Below, in pieces: positions 23,931 to 32,219 of a stretch of 64,000 nt of DNA (the stretch's first letter is position 1; each line of letters opens with the position of its first letter). Source of the DNA: Caulobacter flavus (GTDB lineage Bacteria; Pseudomonadota; Alphaproteobacteria; Caulobacterales; Caulobacteraceae); NCBI RefSeq assembly GCF_003722335.1, contig NZ_CP026100.1, forward strand, positions 1,152,001 to 1,216,000, read 5' to 3'. The notes under the pieces were generated by a model, which saw only the letters and a list, made by a program, of their open reading frames with translations, did no database searches and was not told the DNA's origin. The position numbers and the translations under genes are program-made.

Positions 23931-24992
23931 ATGCGTCGCCTTCTCGCCGTTTCCCTGTCCGCCCTGCTGTCGTTTCCGGCCGCCGCCCTCGCCCAGGCGC
24001 CGGCCTCCGAGGTGGTGACGACGAACCCGGCCGCGCCGGCCCAGCCCGAGCCGGCGATCCCGCTGGTCGCCGCGCCGGCGGCGGCGGCCTCGGCATCCAC
24101 AGGTCAGCCGACGGCTTCCGTTCCCCAGGTCGCCACGCCGCCCGCCGCCAGCGACCCGCTGGCCGACCTGATCGCCGCCAGCGGCCCCCAGACCACCGAC
24201 GAGGAAGACGAGGCGCCGGCCGCGCCCGCGCCGCGCCACAAGCCGACCATCCTGCCGATCCCGGCCCCGGAATCCGCCGCCCCGGCCGCGCCCGGCGCGG
24301 CGATGAGCGTCGAGCAGGCCTACGAGTTGCGGGTCAAGGGTTCGATCGCCGCGGCGCAGGGCCTGCAGGGCCCGCTGGACGGCGGCTGGATGCTGCGTGG
24401 CGCCGACGGCGCGGCCCTCTACTCGCTGCAGATCGTCGATCCGGCCGGCGGCTACGGCCCCGTCGAGGGCGCCTGGCGCGACCTGCGCCGCGCCGGCGCG
24501 GTGGGCTCCACCGGCCTGATCGACAGCATCGAACGCACCTATGACGGCGGCGCGGCCGTGCGGTTCATGGCCCGACCCGGCGTCGGCTCGACCCTGGCCC
24601 TCAGCGTCGGCCCCGACGGCGCCTGGACCGGCCGGCTGACCGAGGACGGCGCGGTCCCGGCCGCGGTGACCATCGAGCGCACCGGCGCGCCGGCGCTGCC
24701 CGCCGGCTACGCCGTCGCCGCGCGGGGACCGGTGATCTGGCCGCCGCGCGTCGCCCCGGCCGCGACCCGCACAACCTCGACCGCCCCGGCCCGCGCCGCG
24801 CCCTGCTCCACCAGGGGCAAGAAGGGCAAGGCCCTGAAGGCGGCCAAGGCCAAGTGCGCCGCCGCCGCCAAGAAATCTGGCGGGAAAGGCAAGGCTGGCG
24901 CCCGCTCGGGCAAGGCCGGCAAGGGCAAGGTGGTCAAGTCGGGCGGCCGCAAGAAGGCGGCCGCCGCCGGAGCGCGCAAGAAACGGCGGTAG
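23931..24992 (+). CDS. Secreted protein with basic, histone-like C-terminal tail
   Basis: Function not recognised; 353 aa. ATG 23931 has AAGGA upstream and opens a signal peptide ending AAALAQA. Residues about 25-125 are an Ala/Pro-rich linker. A folded middle domain follows (about 125-270; AYELRVKGSIAAAQGLQGPLDGGW, IERTYDGGAAVRF). The last 70 residues are almost only Lys, Ala, Gly and Arg (KGKAGARSGKAGKGK), like a histone H1 tail. The tail is odd for a secreted protein and may bind acidic envelope polymers or DNA. Confidence 0.75.
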   Translation: MRRLLAVSLSALLSFPAAALAQAPASEVVTTNPAAPAQPEPAIPLVAAPAAAASASTGQPTASVPQVATPPAASDPLADLIAASGPQTTDEEDEAPAAPAPRHKPTILPIPAPESAAPAAPGAAMSVEQAYELRVKGSIAAAQGLQGPLDGGWMLRGADGAALYSLQIVDPAGGYGPVEGAWRDLRRAGAVGSTGLIDSIERTYDGGAAVRFMARPGVGSTLALSVGPDGAWTGRLTEDGAVPAAVTIERTGAPALPAGYAVAARGPVIWPPRVAPAATRTTSTAPARAAPCSTRGKKGKALKAAKAKCAAAAKKSGGKGKAGARSGKAGKGKVVKSGGRKKAAAAGARKKRR

Positions 24993-25208
24993 ACGTTGGG
25001 CGGTAGCCCGCCGGCAGGCGGCGGCGTCCGCGCGCCAGACGTGCGATCGCGGGGTGCGGCTTTCGATACCAGAGAAGCCGCCGTCTCGGCGAGCGATCTC
25101 ACACGGCGTCGACGCGACCGGAATATCGCCCAGGACTCCGGCGGGTCCGACGGCCGAAGCAGGCGAGGCCGCTGGCCCTGAACGGCGCCCCGCGCCGACG
25201 GGTCGCGA
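24993..25208. other. Intergenic gap without recognisable gene
   Basis: 216 bases of GC-rich sequence between convergent genes. No clear terminator, repeat or small gene stands out. Confidence 0.4.
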
Positions 25209-25589
25209 TCAACCTTCCGTGCGCGCCCGCGCCATCGCCTCGACCTCGGACAGCAGCGCAACCAGCACGTCGTGGTCGGTTTCGGAAGGACCCGCCTGAG
25301 CGGCGCGCCGGCGGATGTCCTCCAGCTTCGGATCGGTGATCGGCACGCTCTCGAAGTCGTCCCAATCGTTCGGTCCGCCCGTTCCCTCGAGGAAATCCCG
25401 CAGGATCGCGGCCACCGCCTCGGGCGTCCGGTCGACCGCCCGCTCGAAGGGCCAAAGGCGGGCCAGCAACGCGACCGGCAGCGCCACGGCCAGCGTCAGC
25501 ATGGCGGCCCAGGCGGGCATCGTCCTGACGGCCCCATCGCTCGCCCCGGGCTCCCCGCTGATCGGCGAAGGCGCCTCATGGCCCGTCAC
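25209..25589 (-). CDS. Hypothetical single-pass membrane protein
   Basis: Not recognised. GTG start at 25589 overlaps the upstream hydrolase stop (GTGA), giving 126 aa and translational coupling; an ATG at 25616 is an alternative. One membrane helix (PAWAAMLTLAVALPVALLARLW) and a charged C-terminal region with VDRTPEAVAAILRDFLEG. Confidence 0.6.
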   Translation of the reverse strand: MTGHEAPSPISGEPGASDGAVRTMPAWAAMLTLAVALPVALLARLWPFERAVDRTPEAVAAILRDFLEGTGGPNDWDDFESVPITDPKLEDIRRRAAQAGPSETDHDVLVALLSEVEAMARARTEG

Positions 25590-26629
25590 CGCGCGGCGTC
25601 CATGCGGCGCAGCCACTGACGCAGCACGGCCACGGTCTCTTCGGGACGGTCGGTGAAGGTGGCGTGGCCGGCGCCGGGCACCACCGCCAGTTCCGATCCC
25701 CTGGCCCGGCGGGAGAAGGCGATGGTCGTGGCCGGCCTAGCCTCGTCGTACTGGCCGACCATGAACAGAGTGCGCGGCCCGTCCAGCCGGTCGAGCAGCG
25801 GCTCGCCGTCATAGCCCTTCAGCGTGCCGGTGGCCGAGAACTCGGTCGCGCCCCACATCGTCTTGTAGAGCACGGGATTGAAGCCCTTGTCGCCCGCCGG
25901 CCGATAGGCGCGGTGGGCCGCGGACGGCGGCTCCCGAGTCAGGAAGGCGGCGTAGAAGGCGTTCGTCGCCGCGTCGCAGGCCGCCGAAAGCGCCTTGTCG
26001 GAAGGCGGCGGCGCGGCCGTCTCGCAGCGGGCCAGTTGCGCCTGCACGTCCGGCGGCAGGTCGCCGCGCAGCAGGTTGGCGTCGGCGATCCAGCTGCGGG
26101 TCGACACCAGCGGACTGGCCAGCGTCAGGCTGGCCAGGGCCGGCGAGCGCCGTGCGCCGTACTCCAGGGCGACCGTGCCGCCCCAGCTGTGGCCCAGCAC
26201 GTGCCAGCGCGGGATCTTCAGCGCCTGGCGCACCGCCTCCAGCTCGTCGACGAAGCGGCCCACGGTCCAGTTGGCGGGATCCATCGGGTGGTCGGAAAGC
26301 CCGCTGTCGAGCTGGTCGTAGAGGATCACCGCGCGCTCGTCCGACAGCGCCAGGGCGTCGAGGAACCCCGAGTGGGTTCCGCCCGGCCCGCCGTGGACCA
26401 TGACGATCGGCGGCGGCCCCGCGCCGGCCACGGCGGCGTCGAGATCGCCGTTGATCCGCGCATAGATCCGCCCGCCGGGAACTTGCAGGCGCGCTTCACG
26501 GTCAGGCCCGGGAAAGGTCGCCGGCCCCCGTCGCGCCACGTCCGCCCAGGCCCCGCCCCCGACGGCGGACGCCAGGGTCGTGCCCCCGGCGGCGGCGAAC
26601 AGGCCCAGCAGTTTTCGTCGATCGATCAC
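25586..26629 (-). CDS. Exported alpha/beta hydrolase, proline iminopeptidase-like
   Basis: Hydrolase of 347 aa resembling prolyl aminopeptidases and related amidases. Twin-arginine-type N-terminus (IDRRKLLGLFAAAGG). Oxyanion motif HGGPGG, nucleophile elbow GHSWGG, acid in GQYDEARP and His in PGAGHATF near the end. The cap domain lies between the elbow and the acid. Coupled to the small membrane-protein gene downstream. Confidence 0.87.
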   Translation of the reverse strand: MIDRRKLLGLFAAAGGTTLASAVGGGAWADVARRGPATFPGPDREARLQVPGGRIYARINGDLDAAVAGAGPPPIVMVHGGPGGTHSGFLDALALSDERAVILYDQLDSGLSDHPMDPANWTVGRFVDELEAVRQALKIPRWHVLGHSWGGTVALEYGARRSPALASLTLASPLVSTRSWIADANLLRGDLPPDVQAQLARCETAAPPPSDKALSAACDAATNAFYAAFLTREPPSAAHRAYRPAGDKGFNPVLYKTMWGATEFSATGTLKGYDGEPLLDRLDGPRTLFMVGQYDEARPATTIAFSRRARGSELAVVPGAGHATFTDRPEETVAVLRQWLRRMDAAR

Positions 26630-26660
26630 GCCCGTTCCCCTTCATGCGCCCCTGGCGCAC

Positions 26661-26730
26661 GTGCTTTTGGCCAAGCGCCTTTGCCCAGGTGCTTCTTGGC
26701 CGAGTGCTTCCGCCCAAGTGCTCCTGGCTA
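26661..26730. repeat. Degenerate short tandem repeat
   Basis: About five variants of a 14-base unit like GTGCTTNTTGGCCAA (GTGCTTTTGGCCAA, GCGCCTTTGCCCAG, GTGCTTCTTGGCCGA, GTGCTTCCGCCCAA, GTGCTCCTGGC), upstream of the hydrolase start. The rest of the 26630-26890 gap shows no gene. Confidence 0.5.
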
Positions 26731-26890
26731 CAGCCGGCGCCGCGCCAGGCGTCCGGATGCGCCGGAGCCCCCGCTCCCGTCGCATCCGGCCATCCGGCCG
26801 CCGGCACGGCCGAACCTTCGCCCTTAGCCGCGCGTCCGGCGCGCGACTGTGACACGGCGCACGCCAACCCGCGACGCCGTCCCGCTTTGT

Positions 26891-27235
26891 TCAGTGCGCC
26901 TTGGTCTGGCCAGCCTCGGGTTCATCGTCGCGCGACCGCGCCAGACCGCCCCTGATCGGCGAACTGGGACAGGCCAGTTCGTCGCGCATCGCCTCCAGCA
27001 GGACGTCCACCACCTCGACCGGATCGCGGCGATAGTAGTCCGACAGGCCGCGACCCAGATGGCGCAGCAGGTCGGCCAGCATCATGCCCCAGGCCCTGGC
27101 CTCGTCGATCGGCGTCTCGTCATAGGCGCCGATGCGCAGCGCGCAGTGCAGGCCGTGCTCGGCGACCCAGATCCGCGCCAGTTCGGTGGCCGTCGGATCG
27201 CGCGTCGCCGCATCCGGGATCGGCTGCTCCCTCAT
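26891..27235 (-). CDS. Small cytoplasmic protein, DUF5076-like
   Basis: 114 aa. The core ELARIWVAEHGLHCALRIGAYDE followed by WGMMLADLLRHLG resembles the DUF5076 family found in Alphaproteobacteria; function unknown. Starts 27 bases after the lipoprotein gene on the same strand and may share its transcript. Confidence 0.65.
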   Translation of the reverse strand: MREQPIPDAATRDPTATELARIWVAEHGLHCALRIGAYDETPIDEARAWGMMLADLLRHLGRGLSDYYRRDPVEVVDVLLEAMRDELACPSSPIRGGLARSRDDEPEAGQTKAH

Positions 27236-27262
27236 GCTCTTTCCCCCCTCCTGATCGCTGGA

Positions 27263-27841
27263 TCAGCCGTTTCCGCCCTGGCCGCGCCGGTCGGAGACGG
27301 CCGTGCGGCGAGCCGCGCCCTCTTTCTGCCGGCGCCAGTAGTCGGCGCCGTCGTCGGGCTTGAACATGGTGCGCGGGGCCCCCGTCCGGGTGACTACCGC
27401 GAACACGTTGCCCGCCGGGTCGTAGATCAGGGTGTCGCCGTTCGACCGCTTCAGGGTCTGGGCTCCGGCCGGCGGCTTGGCCACGAAGGCATGGGTCTTG
27501 CGGACATAGTCGTCGACGTCACGGGCCCCGAAGGCCTCGCCGAAACGTTCGAAACCGCGCTGGGCGTTCTCCTCGGCGCCGCGAGTGCGATTGGCCGCCC
27601 ACATCGGCCGGCCCGAGATCAGCCGCACCGGCGCGTCGCGCGGATCGGCCGCCTGCCGCGCGGCGGCCGAGGCTTCGGCGATCTCGGTCGCGGCCGGCGC
27701 GCCGCCGCTTCTGTTGCTCGTCCCCTCGGCCGAAGCGACCTGGTCGCCCCTGGGGGCCTTCACCGCCGAGGCCCCGCCGTCGCAGGCGGCCAGCACCAAG
27801 GCCGGCAAGGCCAGAAATCCGAAACGCCACGCTCCCGTCAT
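27263..27841 (-). CDS. Lipoprotein with toxin-like C-terminal domain
   Basis: 192 aa. The signal peptide ends in the lipobox LAAC (Cys20), so the protein is probably membrane-anchored. A disordered linker (about 21-90) follows. The C-terminal 80 residues (DDYVRKTHAFVAKPP, KRSNGDTLIYDP, NVFAVVTRTGAPRTMFKPDDG, YWRRQ) resemble the C-terminal nuclease-type modules (Barnase-EndoU-ColicinE5/D-RelE superfamily) of CDI toxins and S-type pyocins. The family match is by pattern only; whether the catalytic residues are intact is not known. No clear immunity gene, though the small gene just downstream is a candidate. Confidence 0.6.
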   Translation of the reverse strand: MTGAWRFGFLALPALVLAACDGGASAVKAPRGDQVASAEGTSNRSGGAPAATEIAEASAAARQAADPRDAPVRLISGRPMWAANRTRGAEENAQRGFERFGEAFGARDVDDYVRKTHAFVAKPPAGAQTLKRSNGDTLIYDPAGNVFAVVTRTGAPRTMFKPDDGADYWRRQKEGAARRTAVSDRRGQGGNG

Positions 27842-27868
27842 GATCGCTGCACCCCGTTATTTACCACT

Positions 27869-27883
27869 TTAACGATTAGTGAA
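27869..27883. promoter_or_regulatory. Weak CtrA-like motif
   Basis: TTAA-N7-TGAA in the divergent gap between the lipoprotein gene and coaBC; one mismatch to TTAA-N7-TTAA. Confidence 0.25.
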
Positions 27884-28007
27884 CGAAAAAAGAACGCGAG
27901 TCGAGTCCCGCCGTTAAGCTTTCGCGTCCCTGACGCGCGCCGCGATTGCCTGCGGGCGCGAGGCGCTCTATGCGCGGAGGGGAACGGGCGGACGAAAGGC
28001 CTTCAAG

Positions 28008-29213
28008 GTGAGCGACATCCCGGGCGGCAAGCGCGTGCTCCTGATCGTCGGCGGCGGCGTGGCGGCCTACAAGGCCCTGGAGCTGACCCGTCTGCTGCGC
28101 AAGGCCGGGATCGGCGTGCGGCCGATCCTGACCAAGGCCGGCGCCGAGTTCGTCACCCCGCTGTCGCTGGCGGCCCTGAGCGAGGACAAGGTCTATGACG
28201 ACCTGTTCTCGCTGACCGACGAGGCCGAGATGGGCCACATCCAGCTGTCGCGCTCGGCCGACCTGGTGGTGGTCGCCCCGGCCACCGCCGACCTGATCGC
28301 CAAGGCCGCCAACGGCCTCGCCGGCGACATGGCCTCGACGACCCTGCTGGCCACCGACAAGCCGGTGCTGATGGCCCCGGCCATGAACGTGCGGATGTGG
28401 CTCCACCCCGCCGTGCAGCGCAACGTGGCGACCCTCAAGGCCGACGGCGTGGCGTTCGTAGGCCCCGACGAGGGGGCCATGGCCTGCGGCGAGTTCGGCC
28501 CCGGGCGCCTGGCCGAACCGCCGGAGATCTTCGAGGCGATCGTGGCGATGCTGCAGGGCCCGGCGGCGCGGCCGCTAGCCGGCAAGCACGCCCTGGTCAC
28601 GGCCGGTCCGACCTTCGAGGCGATCGACCCGGTGCGCGGGATCACCAACCGCTCCAGCGGCCGGCAGGGCTACGCCATCGCCGAGGCGCTGGCCAGGCTG
28701 GGCGCGCGCGTCACCCTGGTCAGCGGCCCCGTGGCCCTGGCCACCCCGCCGGGCGTCACCCGCATCGACGTCGAGAGCGCCCGCGAGATGCTGGCCGCCT
28801 CGCAAGCCGCCCTCCCGGCCGACGTCGGGGTGTTCGTCGCCGCCGTCGCCGACTGGCGCGTCGACGAGGTGTTCGGCTCCAAGCTGAAGAAGGACAAGGG
28901 CGGCCCGCCGGCCCTGACCTTCGTCGAGAACCCCGACATCCTGGCGACCCTGGCCGCCACCGGTCCCGACCGGCCCAGGCTGGTGGTCGGCTTCGCGGCC
29001 GAGACCGACGACGTCGAGGCCCATGCCCGCGCCAAGCTGGCGCGCAAGGGCTGCGACTGGATCATCGCCAACGACGTCACCCAGCCGGGCGTCATGGGCG
29101 GAACCGAGAACGCGGTCCTGCTGATCGCCAAGGACCACACCGAACGCTGGGAGCGCGCGTCCAAGGACGCCGTCGCCCAGGCCATCGCCCAACGCATCGC
29201 GGAAGCCCTATGA
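28008..29213 (+). CDS. coaBC: Bifunctional phosphopantothenoylcysteine decarboxylase/synthetase CoaBC
   Basis: Converts 4'-phosphopantothenate and cysteine to 4'-phosphopantetheine for coenzyme A. The N-terminal flavin half has [27 protein letters not shown] and the PAMN motif APAMNVRMW. The C-terminal synthetase half starts [26 protein letters not shown] and has the lysine-rich [10 protein letters not shown] start, 401 aa. Overlaps dut by 4 bases (ATGA), the usual coaBC-dut pair. Confidence 0.97.
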   Translation: MSDIPGGKRVLLIVGGGVAAYKALELTRLLRKAGIGVRPILTKAGAEFVTPLSLAALSEDKVYDDLFSLTDEAEMGHIQLSRSADLVVVAPATADLIAKAANGLAGDMASTTLLATDKPVLMAPAMNVRMWLHPAVQRNVATLKADGVAFVGPDEGAMACGEFGPGRLAEPPEIFEAIVAMLQGPAARPLAGKHALVTAGPTFEAIDPVRGITNRSSGRQGYAIAEALARLGARVTLVSGPVALATPPGVTRIDVESAREMLAASQAALPADVGVFVAAVADWRVDEVFGSKLKKDKGGPPALTFVENPDILATLAATGPDRPRLVVGFAAETDDVEAHARAKLARKGCDWIIANDVTQPGVMGGTENAVLLIAKDHTERWERASKDAVAQAIAQRIAEAL

Positions 29214-29671
29214 CCACTACGCCCCACATTCCCGTCGTGCAGCTCGCCCACGCCCACGGCTTGCCGCTGCCCGCCTACGAGACGGTCGGCGCCGCCGGCA
29301 TGGACCTGCGCGCCGCCGTCGGGGAAGACGCGCCCCTGACCCTGAAGCCGGGCGCGCGGTTCATGGTCCCGACGGGCCTGGCCTTCGCCGTGCCGCAGGG
29401 CTTCGAGGCCCAGGTGCGGCCGCGCTCGGGCCTGGCGGCCAAGGCGGGGATCACCTGCCTGAACTCGCCCGGCACCATCGACAGCGACTACCGCGGCGAA
29501 GTGAAGGTGATCCTGGCCAATCTGGGCGAAGAGGACTTCGTCATCCGTCGCGGCGACCGTATCGCCCAGCTGGTCATCGCCCCCGTGGTGCAGGCGGCCT
29601 GGAACCTGGTGGCCAGCCTCGACGAGACCGATCGCGGCGCCGGCGGCTTCGGGTCGACCGGCGGCCGATAG
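29210..29671 (+). CDS. dut: dUTP diphosphatase
   Basis: Trimeric enzyme that removes dUTP and makes dUMP for thymidylate synthesis. The five motifs are present: [31 protein letters not shown] and the C-terminal [10 protein letters not shown]. 153 aa. ATG lies within the coaBC stop, so the two are translationally coupled. Confidence 0.97.
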   Translation: MTTTPHIPVVQLAHAHGLPLPAYETVGAAGMDLRAAVGEDAPLTLKPGARFMVPTGLAFAVPQGFEAQVRPRSGLAAKAGITCLNSPGTIDSDYRGEVKVILANLGEEDFVIRRGDRIAQLVIAPVVQAAWNLVASLDETDRGAGGFGSTGGR

Positions 29672-29750
29672 ACGCTGGAGAATATCCGCCGTCGTTCCCG
29701 GCCTCGTGTCGGGAGCGACGGCGACGTCCCGGGAGCGGAACGATCCGCCC

Positions 29751-29861
29751 CTATCGCGCGCCCAGGCCCATCAGCAGGTAGCCGCCGAAGCCGGCCGAGA
29801 AGGCCGCGGCGGCCAGCCACAGCATGGGACCGATCAGGGGCAGGGGACGAGGGGCTTCCAT
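29751..29861 (-). CDS. Very small membrane protein (36 aa)
   Basis: Short reading frame with AGGA 8 bases before its ATG. It encodes a basic/proline N-terminus (MEAPRPLPLIGP) and one Gly/Ala-rich membrane helix (MLWLAAAAFSAGFGGYLLMG). Codon use is like that of neighbours. No family recognised. Convergent with dut. The rest of 29672-30243 is intergenic. Confidence 0.5.
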   Translation of the reverse strand: MEAPRPLPLIGPMLWLAAAAFSAGFGGYLLMGLGAR

Positions 29862-30243
29862 CGGGGACGTCCTGGCTCGGCCGAGCGCTCGGCCACGCTT
29901 GCAATACGCGCGGCCCCGCCCCCCGGTTGCGACCGTGCGCCGTTCTTTGTCTCACGATTCTCGCCAAGCGGGTGTACGACGGATTTTCGCCAAAATGGCG
30001 ATTTCAGCTGCAATGTAACCGCAAGTAATCAGCATACGGATCAATATCGACGATTTCGACAGGCCGGGTCGATGTCCGCGGCGAGATGACGCACCACCCC
30101 GTTCTCTCCTTTTGACGCAATGATTTCGTCGCCGCCGAACAGTGTAGAATGACGACCGATCAGCGGTGTCGGCACTCATGAATAACATCCATTAATTCTA
30201 TTCGACGAAACTCTTCCCAATTCTATCCTGGGAAGTTCTCGAT
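29862..30243. promoter_or_regulatory. AT-rich leader of the chemoreceptor gene
   Basis: The stretch is clearly more AT-rich than its surroundings. At 30213-30235 a 7-bp stem (CTTCCCA / TGGGAAG) contains the probable ribosome site GGAAG (30231-30235) 8 bases before the ATG, so a hairpin could hide it. Confidence 0.45.
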
Positions 30244-32040
30244 ATGCTCAGCAACCTCAAGGTGGCGCACAAGCTGGTGGTCGCCTTCGCCGTCCTGGTG
30301 GCGGCCGTGGCCGGCGCCGGCGCTCTGGCCTGGAGCGGCCTGTCGTCGATCCAGCGCGTCACCGCCCTGAACGCCGAGAGCTACGCCTACCGCGCCACGG
30401 TCGAGAAGGCCGCGGCCGAACTGGTCGAGCAGCAGAACGCCGCGCGCGGCTTCGTGGCCAGCCTCGACCCCTCGTTCGTCAAGAAGTACGAGGACTTCCA
30501 AGGCAAGTACGACGAAGCCTACAAGGTCCTGAACGCCGGAGCCGAACAGCAGGAGCAGCAGGCGCGCCTGGCCCAGCTGGATCAGGCCGTGGGCGTGTTC
30601 CGCGCCGAGACCCGCGCCCAGATCGCCGCCGCCCAGGATCCGGCCCGGCTGGACGCCGCCCGCCTCGACATCGGCAAGAGCGGCCGCCTGACCAACGTGC
30701 GCAAGGCGCTGAAGACCATCGACGAGGCCGAAAGCGCCGAACTGGCCGCGCGTATCGCCGCCCAGGACAAGGCCTTCACCGCCGCGACCCTGGCCCTGGC
30801 CCTGGGCGGCGCGGCCGCCGTGGCCATCGCCGTGCTGATGGGCTGGCTGCTGGCGCGCAGCATAGCCGCCCCGGTCGACGCCATGACCACCGCCATGCGC
30901 CGCCTGGCCGGCGGCGACAACGCCGTGGCCGTGCCGGCCCTAGGCCGTCGCGACGAGATCGGGGCGATGGCCCAGGCCGTGCTGACCTTCAAGGACGCCG
31001 CCATCGAGAAGCTGCGCGTCGAGGGCGAGGCCGCCGAGCACCGCCGGCAGGCCGAGGTCGAGCGCGGCGCCAACGAGGCCGAGCGCGCGGCGTCGGCGCA
31101 GGAGCAGGCGGCCGTCGTCGCCCGGGTCGGAGAGGCCCTGGAGCGCCTGGCGGCCGGCGACCTGACTGCCCGTCTCGACCAGGCCTTCCCGCCCGCCTAT
31201 CGCAAGCTGCAGAGCGACTTCAACGCCGCCATGGGCCAGCTGCAGGAGACCATGACGACGATCAACGGCGCGGTCGGCGGCATCCGCGCCGGCTCGGGCG
31301 AGATCAGCCACGCGGCCGACGACCTGTCGCGTCGCACCGAGCAGCAGGCCGCCAGCCTGGAAGAGACCGCCGCGGCCCTCGACGAGATCACCGCCACAGT
31401 CCGCCGCGCCGCCGAGGGCGCCGGCCATGCCCGCAAGTCGGTCGACGCCGCCCGCAAGGACGCCGAGGCCGGCGGCGAGGTGGTCGAGCGCGCCGTCGCG
31501 GCGATGACGCAGATCGAGGCCTCCTCGCGGGAGATCGGCAACATCATCGGCGTGATCGACGAGATCGCCTTCCAGACCAACCTCCTGGCCCTGAACGCCG
31601 GCGTCGAGGCCGCCCGAGCCGGCGACGCCGGCAAGGGCTTCGCGGTCGTGGCCTCCGAAGTGCGGGCCCTGGCCCAGCGCTCGGCCGAAGCGGCCAAGGA
31701 GATCAAGAGCCTGATCGGCGCCTCGGGCCAGCAGGTCGACGCGGGCGTGTCGCTGGTCGGCCAGACCGGCGAGGCCCTGCGCCGCATCACCGCCGGCGTG
31801 CAGGACATCAACCGCACCGTCGCCGAGATCGCCGCCGGCGCCCAGGAACAGGCCACGGGCCTGGCCCAGGTCAACGTCGCCGTGAACCAGATGGACCAGG
31901 CCACCCAGCAGAACGCCGCCATGGTCGAGCAGTCGACCGCCGCCAGCCACTCGCTGTCCAACGAGGCGGCCGAACTGGCGCGGCTGGTGGGACGGTTCAA
32001 GGTGGACGCGGGCGCAAGCGCGGCCCGGCGGGCGGCCTGA
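30244..32040 (+). CDS. Methyl-accepting chemotaxis protein
   Basis: Chemoreceptor of 598 aa. Two membrane helices (about residues 10-30 and 182-203) enclose a helical periplasmic sensor (about 35-180). A HAMP domain ([22 protein letters not shown]) and a second HAMP-like segment ([17 protein letters not shown]) follow. The signalling hairpin has the conserved tip [22 protein letters not shown] receptor-type C-terminal pentapeptide for CheR/CheB is not seen. No che genes nearby. Ligand unknown. Confidence 0.95.
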   Translation: MLSNLKVAHKLVVAFAVLVAAVAGAGALAWSGLSSIQRVTALNAESYAYRATVEKAAAELVEQQNAARGFVASLDPSFVKKYEDFQGKYDEAYKVLNAGAEQQEQQARLAQLDQAVGVFRAETRAQIAAAQDPARLDAARLDIGKSGRLTNVRKALKTIDEAESAELAARIAAQDKAFTAATLALALGGAAAVAIAVLMGWLLARSIAAPVDAMTTAMRRLAGGDNAVAVPALGRRDEIGAMAQAVLTFKDAAIEKLRVEGEAAEHRRQAEVERGANEAERAASAQEQAAVVARVGEALERLAAGDLTARLDQAFPPAYRKLQSDFNAAMGQLQETMTTINGAVGGIRAGSGEISHAADDLSRRTEQQAASLEETAAALDEITATVRRAAEGAGHARKSVDAARKDAEAGGEVVERAVAAMTQIEASSREIGNIIGVIDEIAFQTNLLALNAGVEAARAGDAGKGFAVVASEVRALAQRSAEAAKEIKSLIGASGQQVDAGVSLVGQTGEALRRITAGVQDINRTVAEIAAGAQEQATGLAQVNVAVNQMDQATQQNAAMVEQSTAASHSLSNEAAELARLVGRFKVDAGASAARRAA

Positions 32041-32045
32041 ACAAG

Positions 32046-32157
32046 ACCCTTTCCCTCTGGAAGAGGGGAGCAGCTGCGTAATCGGCAGGCCATCGCGGCG
32101 GCTGAAAACGCCCCCTCCGGCGCTTCGCGCCACCTCGCCCAGAGGGGGAGGATTTAA
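32046..32157. repeat. Repeat family R2, complete copy
   Basis: CCCTTTCCCTCTGG ... CCCCCTCCGGCGCTTCGCGC ... CCCAGAGGGGGAGG; a GC-rich inverted element between convergent genes, matching arms at 48066 and 61684. Confidence 0.65.
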
Positions 32158-32161
32158 CAAA

Positions 32162-32195
32162 AACGCCCCGCCTGGCTTTCACCGGGCGGGGCGTT
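32162..32195 (-). terminator. Terminator of the M3 peptidase gene
   Basis: An 11-bp perfect stem (AACGCCCCGCC / GGCGGGGCGTT). On the minus strand it is followed by GTTTTTG, so it best ends transcription of the leftward peptidase gene; it could also stop the chemoreceptor transcript. Confidence 0.8.
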
Positions 32196-32219
32196 CTCGT
32201 TTCAGATCAGGTCGGCCGA

